10,560 nucleotides of DNA from Paraktedonobacter sp034437695 (GCA_034437695.1 DAOTTJ010000448.1:1-10560); one strand, 5' to 3'. Shown: positions 1-6,669, counted from the first letter of the stretch. The notes: generated from the letters alone by a model not told the origin. Numbers and translations are program-made.

Positions 1-7
1 AGAATAC

Positions 8-745
8 ATGAATCCTGTACCAGATTTAGCGAAACGCCATCATCTGATCGTTGAAGTCGCTCAGACAGCCATTCTGACCTTGCTGATGTTTCTGCTGATC
101 CGCTTCGCTGTACAAAACTTTAACATCGATGGGACCAGTATGGAACCAAACTTGCACAACGCAGAACTCGTTCTGGTGGACAAGTGGACCTATCTATTTC
201 ACGCGCCCGCACGTGGAGACGTGATTGTCTTTAAGGCCCCGCCCGAGCCTACACAAGATTATGTGAAGCGCGTGATTGGTCTGCCAGGCGATACCATCAC
301 TGTCAGGGGTACGACCATCATTGTCGATGGTATCACACTGAACGAGACATATCTTGATCCGCATAATCAGGGTGTGCCTCCTGGCACCCGCGAGATTACC
401 GATCAGGTGGTTCCGCCGAACGACTATTTTGTGCTAGGTGACAACCGGGCCGTCAGTTCCGATTCGCGGATCTGGGGGTTTGTGCCGCGCCAGAATATCA
501 TCGGGCGGGCGGCTATCATCTACTGGCCGTTGAGTCAGAATAACCGTGGCCTGTTGCCGGGGGTTTCCTCGGTCTTTGCCGCCATTCATCAGGGCAATGC
601 CCAGAATTATGGACTGCTTAGTGCCATCGCGGTGCATGTCAATGCGCTCTGGTTGTTGCTCATTCCGTTGTTAGTTGCACTGCTCTACATCGCGCAGAAA
701 ACCTATAGACGGCTGTTTCTCCCGGCACCTGCCGAGAAGATCTGA
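8..745 (+). CDS. lepB: Type I signal peptidase (first of two paralogues)
   Basis: This is a membrane-bound serine protease (peptidase family S26) that removes signal peptides from exported preproteins on the outer face of the cytoplasmic membrane. It has 245 residues. An N-terminal membrane segment spans about 18-36. The catalytic serine is Ser44 in the SMEP box and the general-base lysine is Lys87 in YVKRVIGLPGD. The conserved GDNR..SSDSR box lies at 144-154. A second hydrophobic segment at about 206-229, followed by basic residues, makes a C-terminal anchor that many short SipS-like enzymes lack. The ATG aligns exactly with the start of the paralogue at 860-1570 (both begin MNP and place Ser44 and Lys87 identically), which supports this start. 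Only seven bases precede it, so its ribosome binding site and promoter lie mostly outside the window. All catalytic residues are present. Confidence 0.94.
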   Translation: MNPVPDLAKRHHLIVEVAQTAILTLLMFLLIRFAVQNFNIDGTSMEPNLHNAELVLVDKWTYLFHAPARGDVIVFKAPPEPTQDYVKRVIGLPGDTITVRGTTIIVDGITLNETYLDPHNQGVPPGTREITDQVVPPNDYFVLGDNRAVSSDSRIWGFVPRQNIIGRAAIIYWPLSQNNRGLLPGVSSVFAAIHQGNAQNYGLLSAIAVHVNALWLLLIPLLVALLYIAQKTYRRLFLPAPAEKI

Positions 746-801
746 GCGGGTTTGCAGGTCGGTCGGGGGTCAGATAGAGCGGGCTGCCCTGAAACGCAGG
801 C

Positions 802-834
802 GAGCGATCACCCTGGTCTAGAAGATGATCGCTC
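802..834. terminator. Stem-loop between convergent lepB genes
   Basis: A perfect 9-bp inverted repeat (GAGCGATCA at 802-810, TGATCGCTC at 826-834) encloses a 15-base loop in the 114-base gap between the two convergent signal peptidase genes. Its position suits a shared bidirectional terminator, but neither side has a clear T-tract, so termination there is inferred. It could equally be a simple palindromic spacer. Confidence 0.45.
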
Positions 835-859
835 ACTCACTTTCACACTCTTCAATGTA

Positions 860-1570
860 TCAAGGATGGATGGCCGGCTTCCGTCTGCGTAAAAGTGTCA
901 GACCGGGGAGAAAGACGAGCAAGAGGCCATCGAGGCTAACCGTATCGGACGCTGGGAAGGGCTGGTTCAGAGAGGCGGTGCCGGGTCCATGAACATTGGC
1001 GAAGACCGCCGAATAGTTTTTCAGAAAGCCATTATTATCCTGGCCGAGGGGCCAGTAAACAAAAGCTGCTCGCCCGATAATATTCTTTTGGGGGACAAAG
1101 CCCCAGTCCCGCGAATCGGAACTGACGGCTCGGTTGTCGCCCAGCACAAAATAATCGTTCGGTGGGACCTTGATATTGGTCAGGTTCTTATCTGCATAAG
1201 GATTGCCCTGGTTTCTAGGGTCGATGTAGACCTCATTAAGCGTCACGCCGTCAACGCTGACCGTTGTATTGTGGATGCTAACCACATCGCCGGGCAGACC
1301 AATAATGCGTTTGACGTAGTCCAGGTCGGGATGAGGTGGTGCGACAAACACGATGACATCCCCACGTGTGGGCTGGCGAAACAGGTATGTCCACTTATCC
1401 ACCAGGATAAGCTCTGTATTATGCAAATTAGGTTCCATACTTATGCCAGCAACGTTGAAGTTTTGCACAGCAAAGCGGATGACCAGAAACATCAGAAGCG
1501 TCAGCACGAGGGTTTCGATAATCTCCCTCAGGAGCCGATAACGCTTCTCGAAATCGAACTCAGGATTCAT
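860..1570 (-). CDS. lepB: Type I signal peptidase (second paralogue)
   Basis: This second S26 signal peptidase has 236 residues and converges on the first. The catalytic layout is identical: a membrane segment at about 18-36, Ser44 in SMEP, Lys87 in YVKRIIGLPGD, and GDNRAVSSDSR at 144-154. By hand count, 121 of the first 175 residues match the paralogue without gaps (about 69%), and the similarity is lost after that. The C-terminus differs. In place of a long second anchor it ends in a short hydrophobic run (215-227) followed by RRR and a seven-residue tail. The upstream sequence contains CTGGAGG four bases before the ATG, a good but close ribosome binding site. Upstream lie a -10-like TAGAAT and an inverted repeat. 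It is probably a duplicated peptidase with its own substrates or expression timing; both copies look active. Confidence 0.94.
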   Translation of the reverse strand: MNPEFDFEKRYRLLREIIETLVLTLLMFLVIRFAVQNFNVAGISMEPNLHNTELILVDKWTYLFRQPTRGDVIVFVAPPHPDLDYVKRIIGLPGDVVSIHNTTVSVDGVTLNEVYIDPRNQGNPYADKNLTNIKVPPNDYFVLGDNRAVSSDSRDWGFVPQKNIIGRAAFVYWPLGQDNNGFLKNYSAVFANVHGPGTASLNQPFPASDTVSLDGLLLVFLPGLTLLRRRKPAIHP

Positions 1571-1596
1571 CGGACCTCCAGAAGTCCTATCGATGT

Positions 1597-1644
1597 TACC
1601 TATCTATTGATAGGTATTCTATGATACTACAATGTACCAGAAAA
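1597..1644 (-). promoter_or_regulatory. Putative promoter with palindromic operator for second lepB
   Basis: On the minus strand, TAGAAT (plus-strand 1616-1621) matches the -10 consensus at five of six positions. The corresponding -35 region (about 1639-1644) is poor. The -10 abuts and shares one base with a perfect 8-bp inverted repeat (TACCTATC at 1597-1604, GATAGGTA at 1609-1616, loop TATT), placed where the transcription start would be. A dyad over the start site is typical of a repressor operator. It could also be a short 5' hairpin in the transcript. This is inference from spacing only. Confidence 0.4.
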
Positions 1645-1694
1645 CCAGCATCTTTTCAAACTCTGAAGTATTATGCCAGAGCTATGTGATCTTT

Positions 1695-1711
1695 GCAAGC
1701 CAGAGGCTTGC
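1695..1711. repeat. Small perfect stem-loop beside the MITE-like element
   Basis: GCAAGCC (1695-1701) and GGCTTGC (1705-1711) form a perfect 7-bp stem with a three-base loop. It sits immediately before the left end of the terminal-inverted-repeat element and may be part of the same mobile or structured unit. Confidence 0.5.
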
Positions 1712-1868
1712 GACCCTCAGGGCTGTTCAAAAGTGCGCTCTGCCGCCTAGCGCGGCGGGTAAAAGAGGAAAAAGAGGTTTTTGCGAGGGTAGCTCGCGCT
1801 CCGGCAGGGGACATCAGTCCCCTGCACCCCTGCTTCTAATGACTTTTGAATCGCCCTGGAGAGGGGTC
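1712..1868. repeat. MITE-like element with imperfect terminal inverted repeats
   Basis: About 157 bases are bounded by inverted ends. TTCAAAAGT (1726-1734) is matched perfectly by ACTTTTGAA (1842-1850). Further out, CAGGGC (1719-1724... left) is matched by GCCCTG (right), and GACCC (1712-1716) by GGGTC (about 1864-1868), with small length differences between these blocks. Inside are three more hairpins: a GCCGC/GCGGC stem at 1742-1756, a GCGAG/CTCGC stem at 1783-1797, and a perfect 9-bp stem with a four-base loop at 1804-1825 (GCAGGGGAC/GTCCCCTGC). No convincing coding sequence lies inside. The structure fits a non-autonomous transposable element or a REP-like structured repeat. No target-site duplication is obvious. 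Downstream of the minus-strand gene at 1921 it could also end transcription. Confidence 0.55.
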
Positions 1869-1920
1869 ACACGTTGGGCATTATATAGCTCTGGCATAAT
1901 TCCCAAAAGTACCGATATTC

Positions 1921-2841
1921 CTAGCTTATTTGCAGGTCTATCTCGTGGTCTTTCAGAGTAACGGTATTGATTGTTCTGTTTAATTGCTGGCTAAAGCTTT
2001 GAAATTGTGTGTTCAGGTCGCTGGTAAGTTCATTGTCAGACATAATCAGGCCGAGCAATCCCTGTACCTGCACATTCGAGACCTGTAGATTGCCGCCGCT
2101 CACTATTGGCTTGCCCAGAACTGCGCAATCGATGCCATAGACTTTAAATGTAAGTTCGACATTAGTCGTAGAGACGGTCATTTGCAAGTTTTGCAGCGTG
2201 CTTGTATCGTGAAGGGCAAGGTAGGTATTGATCCCGGATTCTGTGGCAACCAACGTATGAGGTCCAGGTGGTAGCGCAAACTGAAGCAGGGTGACCTGGC
2301 TTTCTGCGTCCTGGAGGGCCTGGTTCAGTTGTGTTTGCGCCATATTGTGCAGATAGGGTCGTACGGCGATAATCCAACTGCCAGCCAGGACGGCCAGCGT
2401 GATGAAGAGGCTCAACAAGATCCGTAGCCAGATGCGCCTGCGGCGGCGTGGGCGGCGGGTTTCGGGTGGAGCGGCTGTAGCGGCCATTGTTGCGGGATAG
2501 TTGGGATGAGCGTTTGGTGGCCACGCTTGCTGTGGGGGAGAGACGGCCGGAGGTGCTTGAAAGCTACTCGGTTGTCCACCTTGAGGGTTGCCGGACCAGT
2601 CCGCTGCCGAAGTATTCTGTCCGCTGCGGATAGGAGCTGGTTGCTCCGCTGGCCATGAAGCGAGCTGTGTATCGCCTGCATTCGCCTGGGCGAAATTGGG
2701 TCCACGTTGAGTCGCGCCGGGGTTGGCCGACGCGGGATTAGAAGAAGGTGCGCCCGCCGGCTGTGCCGGAAGCGACAGCCCGCACACACCGCAAAAGCGG
2801 GCGTTTGCTGCTAGCGGAGTAGAGCAACGAGGGCAGTTCAT
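1921..2841 (-). CDS. Zinc-ribbon, Pro/Gln-rich single-span membrane protein of unknown function
   Basis: This 306-residue protein has a clear modular layout. A zinc ribbon sits at the N-terminus with cysteines 3, 6, 17 and 20 (CPRC...CGVCG). A low-complexity linker rich in Pro, Gln, Ala, Ser and Asn runs from about 26 to 128. A basic patch (RRPRRRRR) lies at 129-136, one membrane helix at about 137-161, and a 145-residue C-terminal domain with alternating beta-like stretches follows. The basic patch before the helix predicts the zinc ribbon in the cytoplasm and the C-terminal domain outside (positive-inside rule). GAGGAAAGG about 8-16 bases before the ATG is a plausible ribosome binding site, and a perfect TATAAT lies farther upstream. 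I do not recognise the C-terminal domain; by general shape it resembles lipid-binding or LmeA-type extracytoplasmic folds, but that is a weak guess. No function is assigned. Confidence 0.85.
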   Translation of the reverse strand: MNCPRCSTPLAANARFCGVCGLSLPAQPAGAPSSNPASANPGATQRGPNFAQANAGDTQLASWPAEQPAPIRSGQNTSAADWSGNPQGGQPSSFQAPPAVSPPQQAWPPNAHPNYPATMAATAAPPETRRPRRRRRIWLRILLSLFITLAVLAGSWIIAVRPYLHNMAQTQLNQALQDAESQVTLLQFALPPGPHTLVATESGINTYLALHDTSTLQNLQMTVSTTNVELTFKVYGIDCAVLGKPIVSGGNLQVSNVQVQGLLGLIMSDNELTSDLNTQFQSFSQQLNRTINTVTLKDHEIDLQIS

Positions 2842-2888
2842 AGAATTTCGCCTTTCCTCAGGGGTGTCTTTCCCTTCCAGTTTTGTCT

Positions 2889-2894
2889 ATTATA
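2889..2894 (-). promoter_or_regulatory. -10 element for the zinc-ribbon membrane protein gene
   Basis: On the minus strand these bases read TATAAT, a perfect -10 hexamer, about 48 bases before the ATG at 2841. No good -35 hexamer is seen at 16-18 bases. The spacing to the gene fits a short leader. Confidence 0.5.
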
Positions 2895-2956
2895 ACCCAC
2901 ATATGAAGAGAATGCCTATAGTGTATTTCACATGCAGCAGCGTTTGGCAAAAGTCT

Positions 2957-2988
2957 TTTCTCCCTTGCTCGTCAATGAGCAAGAGAAA
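2957..2988. other. Bulged inverted repeat in the divergent control region
   Basis: CTTGCTC (2964-2970) pairs with GAGCAAG (2977-2983) around a six-base loop. The stem extends by TTTCT/AGAAA after a two-base CC bulge on the left, giving 12 bp in all. It lies upstream of both the minus-strand zinc-ribbon gene and mutS2, where a regulator site or a transcript hairpin is possible. It has no T-tract in either direction, so a terminator is unlikely. Confidence 0.4.
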
Positions 2989-3051
2989 CATAGCGTGAGG
3001 ACGACCTTTGCGAAGTCCTGGTAATAGAAGAGGACAGGACTGGACAGAAAG

Positions 3052-3096
3052 TGGTATGATTAGTCTGGTTGTACAGAAAAAGGTATTTCTGCAACC
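3052..3096 (+). promoter_or_regulatory. Extended -10 site and 5' hairpin upstream of mutS2
   Basis: TGGTATGAT (3052-3060) is an extended -10 element (TGn plus a five-of-six -10 match) without a good -35. A start about seven bases downstream would fall at about 3067, where a bulged hairpin begins: GGTTG/CAACC plus CAGAAA/TTTCTG, a two-base bulge and a six-base loop, ending at 3096. The mutS2 transcript could therefore carry a 5'-terminal hairpin and a leader of about 165 bases. The fit is suggestive only. Confidence 0.35.
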
Positions 3097-3166
3097 GCTA
3101 CCGTCAAGAAGAAGCGATGCAGTCAGCCGTCAAAGCCTCCTCATACTTCTACTTAACACGCAACAC

Positions 3167-3196
3167 TTGACAAGAGAGATTACGCAGTCGTATTGA
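3167..3196 (+). promoter_or_regulatory. Candidate mutS2 promoter
   Basis: A perfect -35 hexamer TTGACA (3167-3172) is followed at 18 bases by TATTGA (3191-3196), a weak -10. A start near 3203 would give a leader of about 30 bases containing GAGGA (3216-3220), the likely ribosome binding site 12 bases before the ATG at 3233. Confidence 0.4.
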
Positions 3197-3232
3197 ATAA
3201 GAGCCGCTTGCTGGCGAGGAAAACGCACATCT

Positions 3233-5686
3233 ATGCACGAAAAAAGCATTATCACGCTGGAATATCCAAAAGTTATGGAGAAGGTAGCCAGGGAGGCGGC
3301 ATTTTCAGCCAGCAAAGCACTGGTCGCAGAGCTGCGCCCGACCTCGGACCTGGCGGAGGCGAGGCGCAGACTGGCTTACACCAGCGAAGCCAATCACTTG
3401 ATCGATCTACGCAACGATGCAAGTATTCAGGGAGCACGCGATATTCGCGTACATCTGGAGCGTGCGGCCCGTGAGGGCGTCTTGAACGCGAGCGAGCTGC
3501 TGGAGGTTCAGGCGACCGTCAAGAGTTCGCTGTTTGTGGCTCATATGCTAGAGAAGCTGGACGAGCAGGAATTTCCGCTTTTGCGGCGTTTAGGTGCCGA
3601 TATGCCGCTGCGTCCGCAGATTGCGCGGCGTATTGAAGAGACAATCAACGACGACGGCGAGATTCTGGATAGCGCCAGTCCGGCCCTGCGCAAGCTGCGT
3701 TTTGATCTGCGTGGGGCCAACCAGCGGCTCCAGGAGCGTCTGCGCACCCTTGTGCAGGATTTCGGACCCTCTTTGCAGGAGCCGATTGTCACTATTCGCA
3801 ACGATCGCTACGTGATCCCTGTGCGTGCTGAGAGCCGAAGCGCGGTCCGTGGTATTGTTCACGACCAATCGTCGAGTGGTGCGACGGTCTTTATTGAGCC
3901 GATGGTTGTTGTCGAATTAAACAACAAGCTGCGCCAGTTGCAGGTTGAGGAGCGTCAGGAGATCGAGCGGATCTTGCGTGTTCTGACGCTTGAGGTTGGG
4001 CATGAAGCCGATATGCTCAAGTGGGATGTCGAGCTGCTGGCCGAATTTGACCTTCATCTGGCCAAAGCCCGCTACGGGCGTTTGCTGCACTGTTCGGCTC
4101 CGCGCCTGAACGCTGAAGGGCGTGTGGACCTGCGCAATGCCCGCCATCCGTTGCTGACCGGTAAAGTCGTGCCGATCAACTTTCATCTGGGTGGCGAGAC
4201 CTTTATGGTCGTGATTACAGGTCCGAATACTGGTGGTAAAACGGTTGCGCTCAAGACAGTTGGTTTGCTCTCATTGATGGCGCAGGCTGGTCTGCATATC
4301 CCGGTGGATGAGCAGTCGGAAGTCGCTGTGTTTGAAGATGTGTTTGCCGATATCGGCGACGAGCAGAGTATCGAGCAGAGTTTAAGCACGTTCTCCTCGC
4401 ACCTCAGTCGGATCACCGAGATCTTGCGCTCGATCGACCGCGAGATCCAGAGTGAGTTGCCGGCTATTCGGGGTTCGCGGGCGGAAGAGTTGACAGGTGT
4501 GGCGGGAAGTCGACGGCTGCGGGCGTTGGTGCTCTTTGACGAACTGGGTGCGGGTACCGATCCCAGCGAAGGCTCGGCCCTGGCTCGTGCTATTCTGACC
4601 TATCTGCTGGAACGCCATGTCACGAGCGTAGCTACCACGCACTACTCTGAGCTAAAGGCCTTTGCGCACGAACAGGCGGGAGTAGTCAACGCTTCGGTTG
4701 AGTTTAATGTCGAGACCCTTTCGCCGACGTATAAGCTGAATATCGGGCTTCCGGGTCGCAGCAACGCGCTGGCGATCGCTAACCGTCTGGGGTTAGATCC
4801 GCAGATCATTGAACGCGCACGCGAGTTTCTGGGGAGTGCGGGAGTGCGTATGGAGCATTTGCTGGAAGATCTGCAATCGGAGCACAAAGCCGCCGAAGAC
4901 GAGCGTTTCCAGTTGAGCATGGAGCGAGCCGAGGCCGAGTACCAGCGTAAAGAACTGGAGCAGGCTCGTTATAAGATGGAAGAGGAGCGCGTGCAGATCA
5001 TCAATGAGGCACGCAGGCAGGCGCAGCAAGAGCTGGACGACATGCGTCGTCAGCTCGCCCGTGTCAAGGCCGATGTCAGCCGTGTGACATTGACGCGTGA
5101 GCGTCTGAACGATGATCGCCAGCGCGTCAATAGTCTAGAAGAGAGGCTGGCCCCTTTGCCGGAGCCGCGTAAACCGGTGAAGAAGGTCGAGGTAGGCGAA
5201 CTGGAGCGAGCCGAAGGACCATTGCGGATCGGCGATACCGTACGCGTGCTGAGCTTTGGTCAGAACGCCGAGCTGGTTGGTCTTTCTGCCGATCACAGCG
5301 AGGCCGAAGTGAAGATGGGATCGATGCGTTTTCGTGTCAGCGTAGAGAATATCGAGCGTTTAAGTAAGCGCCAGGCCGAGAGTCAGGAGCGGGTTCAGCC
5401 GCCCGCTGTGACCGTGCCGAGCTACGAAGATCGTCCAGCCGTAGCTTTGCAGCTCGATATGCGTGGCTGGCGCGTTGAAGACGCGTTGCTTGAGCTTGAC
5501 AACTACCTGAACGACGCTGTAATGTCAGGGCTGGCGGCGGTTCGTATTGTTCATGGCAAAGGCACAGGGGCATTGCGCCAGGCGGTTCGCGAGCAATTGA
5601 CCCGTCACCCATTGGTTAAATCCTACGCCTCTGCGCCTCCTCAGGAAGGTGGCGACGGTGTGACCGTTGTGCAATTTCGCGCGTAG
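3233..5686 (+). CDS. mutS2: MutS2 family ATPase with C-terminal Smr endonuclease domain
   Basis: MutS2 is a cytoplasmic homodimeric DNA-binding ATPase. Homologues suppress homologous recombination, and in Bacillus MutS2 also acts on collided ribosomes; which role applies here is not visible. The protein has 817 residues and lacks the mismatch-recognition domain of MutS. It has core/lever helices at about 1-300, Walker A GPNTGGKT at 330-337, an ABC-type signature region DIGDEQSIEQSLSTFSSHL at 373-391, Walker B ALVLFDE at 431-437 followed by LGAGTDP, a TTHY motif at 468-471, and a charged coiled coil at about 540-645. A small KOW/SH3-like segment spans about 665-712. The Smr domain spans about 738-817, with LDMRG (741-745) and HGKGTG (774-779) intact. 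About 22-25 residues (about 404-429) are inserted before Walker B relative to the usual family spacing. The N-terminal sequence matches the family start, supporting this ATG. The ribosome binding site GAGGA lies rather far upstream (12 bases). Confidence 0.97.
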   Translation: MHEKSIITLEYPKVMEKVAREAAFSASKALVAELRPTSDLAEARRRLAYTSEANHLIDLRNDASIQGARDIRVHLERAAREGVLNASELLEVQATVKSSLFVAHMLEKLDEQEFPLLRRLGADMPLRPQIARRIEETINDDGEILDSASPALRKLRFDLRGANQRLQERLRTLVQDFGPSLQEPIVTIRNDRYVIPVRAESRSAVRGIVHDQSSSGATVFIEPMVVVELNNKLRQLQVEERQEIERILRVLTLEVGHEADMLKWDVELLAEFDLHLAKARYGRLLHCSAPRLNAEGRVDLRNARHPLLTGKVVPINFHLGGETFMVVITGPNTGGKTVALKTVGLLSLMAQAGLHIPVDEQSEVAVFEDVFADIGDEQSIEQSLSTFSSHLSRITEILRSIDREIQSELPAIRGSRAEELTGVAGSRRLRALVLFDELGAGTDPSEGSALARAILTYLLERHVTSVATTHYSELKAFAHEQAGVVNASVEFNVETLSPTYKLNIGLPGRSNALAIANRLGLDPQIIERAREFLGSAGVRMEHLLEDLQSEHKAAEDERFQLSMERAEAEYQRKELEQARYKMEEERVQIINEARRQAQQELDDMRRQLARVKADVSRVTLTRERLNDDRQRVNSLEERLAPLPEPRKPVKKVEVGELERAEGPLRIGDTVRVLSFGQNAELVGLSADHSEAEVKMGSMRFRVSVENIERLSKRQAESQERVQPPAVTVPSYEDRPAVALQLDMRGWRVEDALLELDNYLNDAVMSGLAAVRIVHGKGTGALRQAVREQLTRHPLVKSYASAPPQEGGDGVTVVQFRA

Positions 5687-5730
5687 TCTACCTACGTAGC
5701 TGAAGGAACCTGAGACATTCATAGAGATAG

Positions 5731-5760
5731 GAGCCGTCATCCCGACGGCTTCGTTGTTGA
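5731..5760 (+). terminator. Weak intrinsic terminator after mutS2
   Basis: AGCCGTC (5732-5738) and GACGGCT (5744-5750) form a perfect 7-bp stem with a five-base loop, extendable by a G-T pair. It is followed by a broken T-rich stretch (TCGTTGTTG). It lies 45 bases past the mutS2 stop codon and before mscL. Because the T-tract is interrupted, read-through into mscL remains possible. Confidence 0.6.
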
Positions 5761-5789
5761 TAGTCGTATAGTGGAGGGATCGTGCAAGC

Positions 5790-6380
5790 ATGGCTTCAAC
5801 TGAAGCGAACGAGAATAATAACACGTTACTGAAAACAAGGGAAAAGCATCTTGTCTCGGATGCTCATCGACATGAAATCAGTGAGGAGTTCAACAAATTG
5901 GAAAAAAGAGCACTGCAAAGCCTGGGAGGTTTTCGGACCTTTATTTTACGCGGGAATGTCGTGGATCTGGCCATAGGTATTATCATTGGCGCAGCCTTTA
6001 CAGCAGTTGTCAATGCTGTGGTGGGTGATGTGATTACGCCACTGATCCCCGTCCCAGGCCATTCTCTGTCGAGCCTGACCTGGCACCCACCCTATGCAGG
6101 CGTCGATGCCAAAGGTGTGCCGGTCGTCGTCGATTTTGGCGCGTTGATCAATGCCCTTATCAGTTTCTTTATAGTTGCACTGGTCCTCTACTTCTTTGTG
6201 GTTCAGCCAGTCAACTCGCTGAGCAAACTCTACCAGCCCAAGCTGCCGCCGCCGCCGCAGAGTCGTGAATGTCCTTTTTGTCTTCAGGACGTGAATGTTA
6301 AAGCTACACGTTGTGCCTACTGCACATCTGATCTGCCGCCTGTCCCGGCAGACCCGCCAGCGACAGCGGTCGGCGATTAA
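5790..6380 (+). CDS. mscL: Large-conductance mechanosensitive channel with C-terminal zinc ribbon
   Basis: MscL is a homo-oligomeric (pentameric) inner-membrane channel that opens under membrane tension and releases solutes during osmotic downshock. This 196-residue protein is longer than typical MscL (about 130-150). A charged N-terminal extension runs to about residue 42. The family's conserved first helix follows (GGFRTFILRGNVVDLAIGII, through about 80), then a periplasmic loop at about 83-114. The second helix spans about 115-138 (DFGALINALISFFIVALVLYFFVV). After a short PPPP linker, cysteines 161, 164, 175 and 178 (CPFC...CAYC) form a zinc ribbon in the cytoplasm, in place of the usual C-terminal helical bundle. 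GGAGGG at 5773-5778 lies 11 bases before the ATG, slightly long but strong, and supports this start. The gene stands alone between terminator-like structures. Confidence 0.94.
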   Translation: MASTEANENNNTLLKTREKHLVSDAHRHEISEEFNKLEKRALQSLGGFRTFILRGNVVDLAIGIIIGAAFTAVVNAVVGDVITPLIPVPGHSLSSLTWHPPYAGVDAKGVPVVVDFGALINALISFFIVALVLYFFVVQPVNSLSKLYQPKLPPPPQSRECPFCLQDVNVKATRCAYCTSDLPPVPADPPATAVGD

Positions 6381-6441
6381 GTTTTAATCTCTGCTAAGGG
6401 CTATTAGATAGACATATCTGATACTCATCACTCTATACAAA

Positions 6442-6493
6442 GGGCGCGAGTGACGAGTGTGGAACAGTGGTCCCACGCTTGTCACTCGCGCTC
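6442..6493 (+). other. 24-bp hairpin downstream of mscL
   Basis: The arms 6442-6465 and 6470-6493 pair over 24 positions around a four-base loop (6466-6469). If transcribed from the plus strand, all positions pair except one A-C mismatch, with three G-U wobbles (G6443-T6492, G6455-T6480 and T6458-G6477, counted by hand). It starts 61 bases after the mscL stop codon. No T-tract follows, so it is not a classical terminator. It may be a 3'-end stabilising hairpin, a small structured RNA, or a decayed palindromic mobile element. Confidence 0.6.
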
Positions 6494-6617
6494 AAACACT
6501 CCTCGGACGTACCGAGCATGTGAGCCAGTAGCGTTGTGCTTGATACGCTGAAGATAGCTGGCATTGAATGGACAGAAGTGTATTTCGAGGCTCGTTTTGC
6601 AGGTACACTAAACGCTG

Positions 6618-6669
6618 GTCTGAACAGGAAGGAGCGGGGCATTATCGCCCAGCACGAACCTGTTCAGAC
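6618..6669 (-). terminator. Stem-loop overlapping the end of the 121-residue gene
   Basis: GTCTGAACAGG (6618-6628) and CCTGTTCAGAC (6659-6669) form a perfect 11-bp stem. A smaller GGGC/GCCC stem (6637-6640, 6647-6650) lies inside the loop. The right arm contains the stop codon (6664-6666) of the minus-strand gene, so its mRNA would end in this structure. No strong T-tract follows on the minus strand; termination is likely but not shown. Confidence 0.5.

Noticed and set aside
989..1624. Open reading frame of 211 codons on the plus strand
   Set aside because: It lies almost wholly antisense to the second lepB, which has intact catalytic motifs and a ribosome binding site.
1632..1961. Open reading frame of 109 codons on the plus strand
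   Set aside because: It runs through the inverted-repeat element, its composition follows the hairpins, it overlaps the end of the zinc-ribbon gene, and it has no ribosome binding site.
6494..6660. Short overlapping plus-strand open reading frames of 68 and 87 codons around 6536-6799
   Set aside because: They overlap the minus-strand gene and its stem-loop, lack ribosome binding sites and show no family-like pattern.
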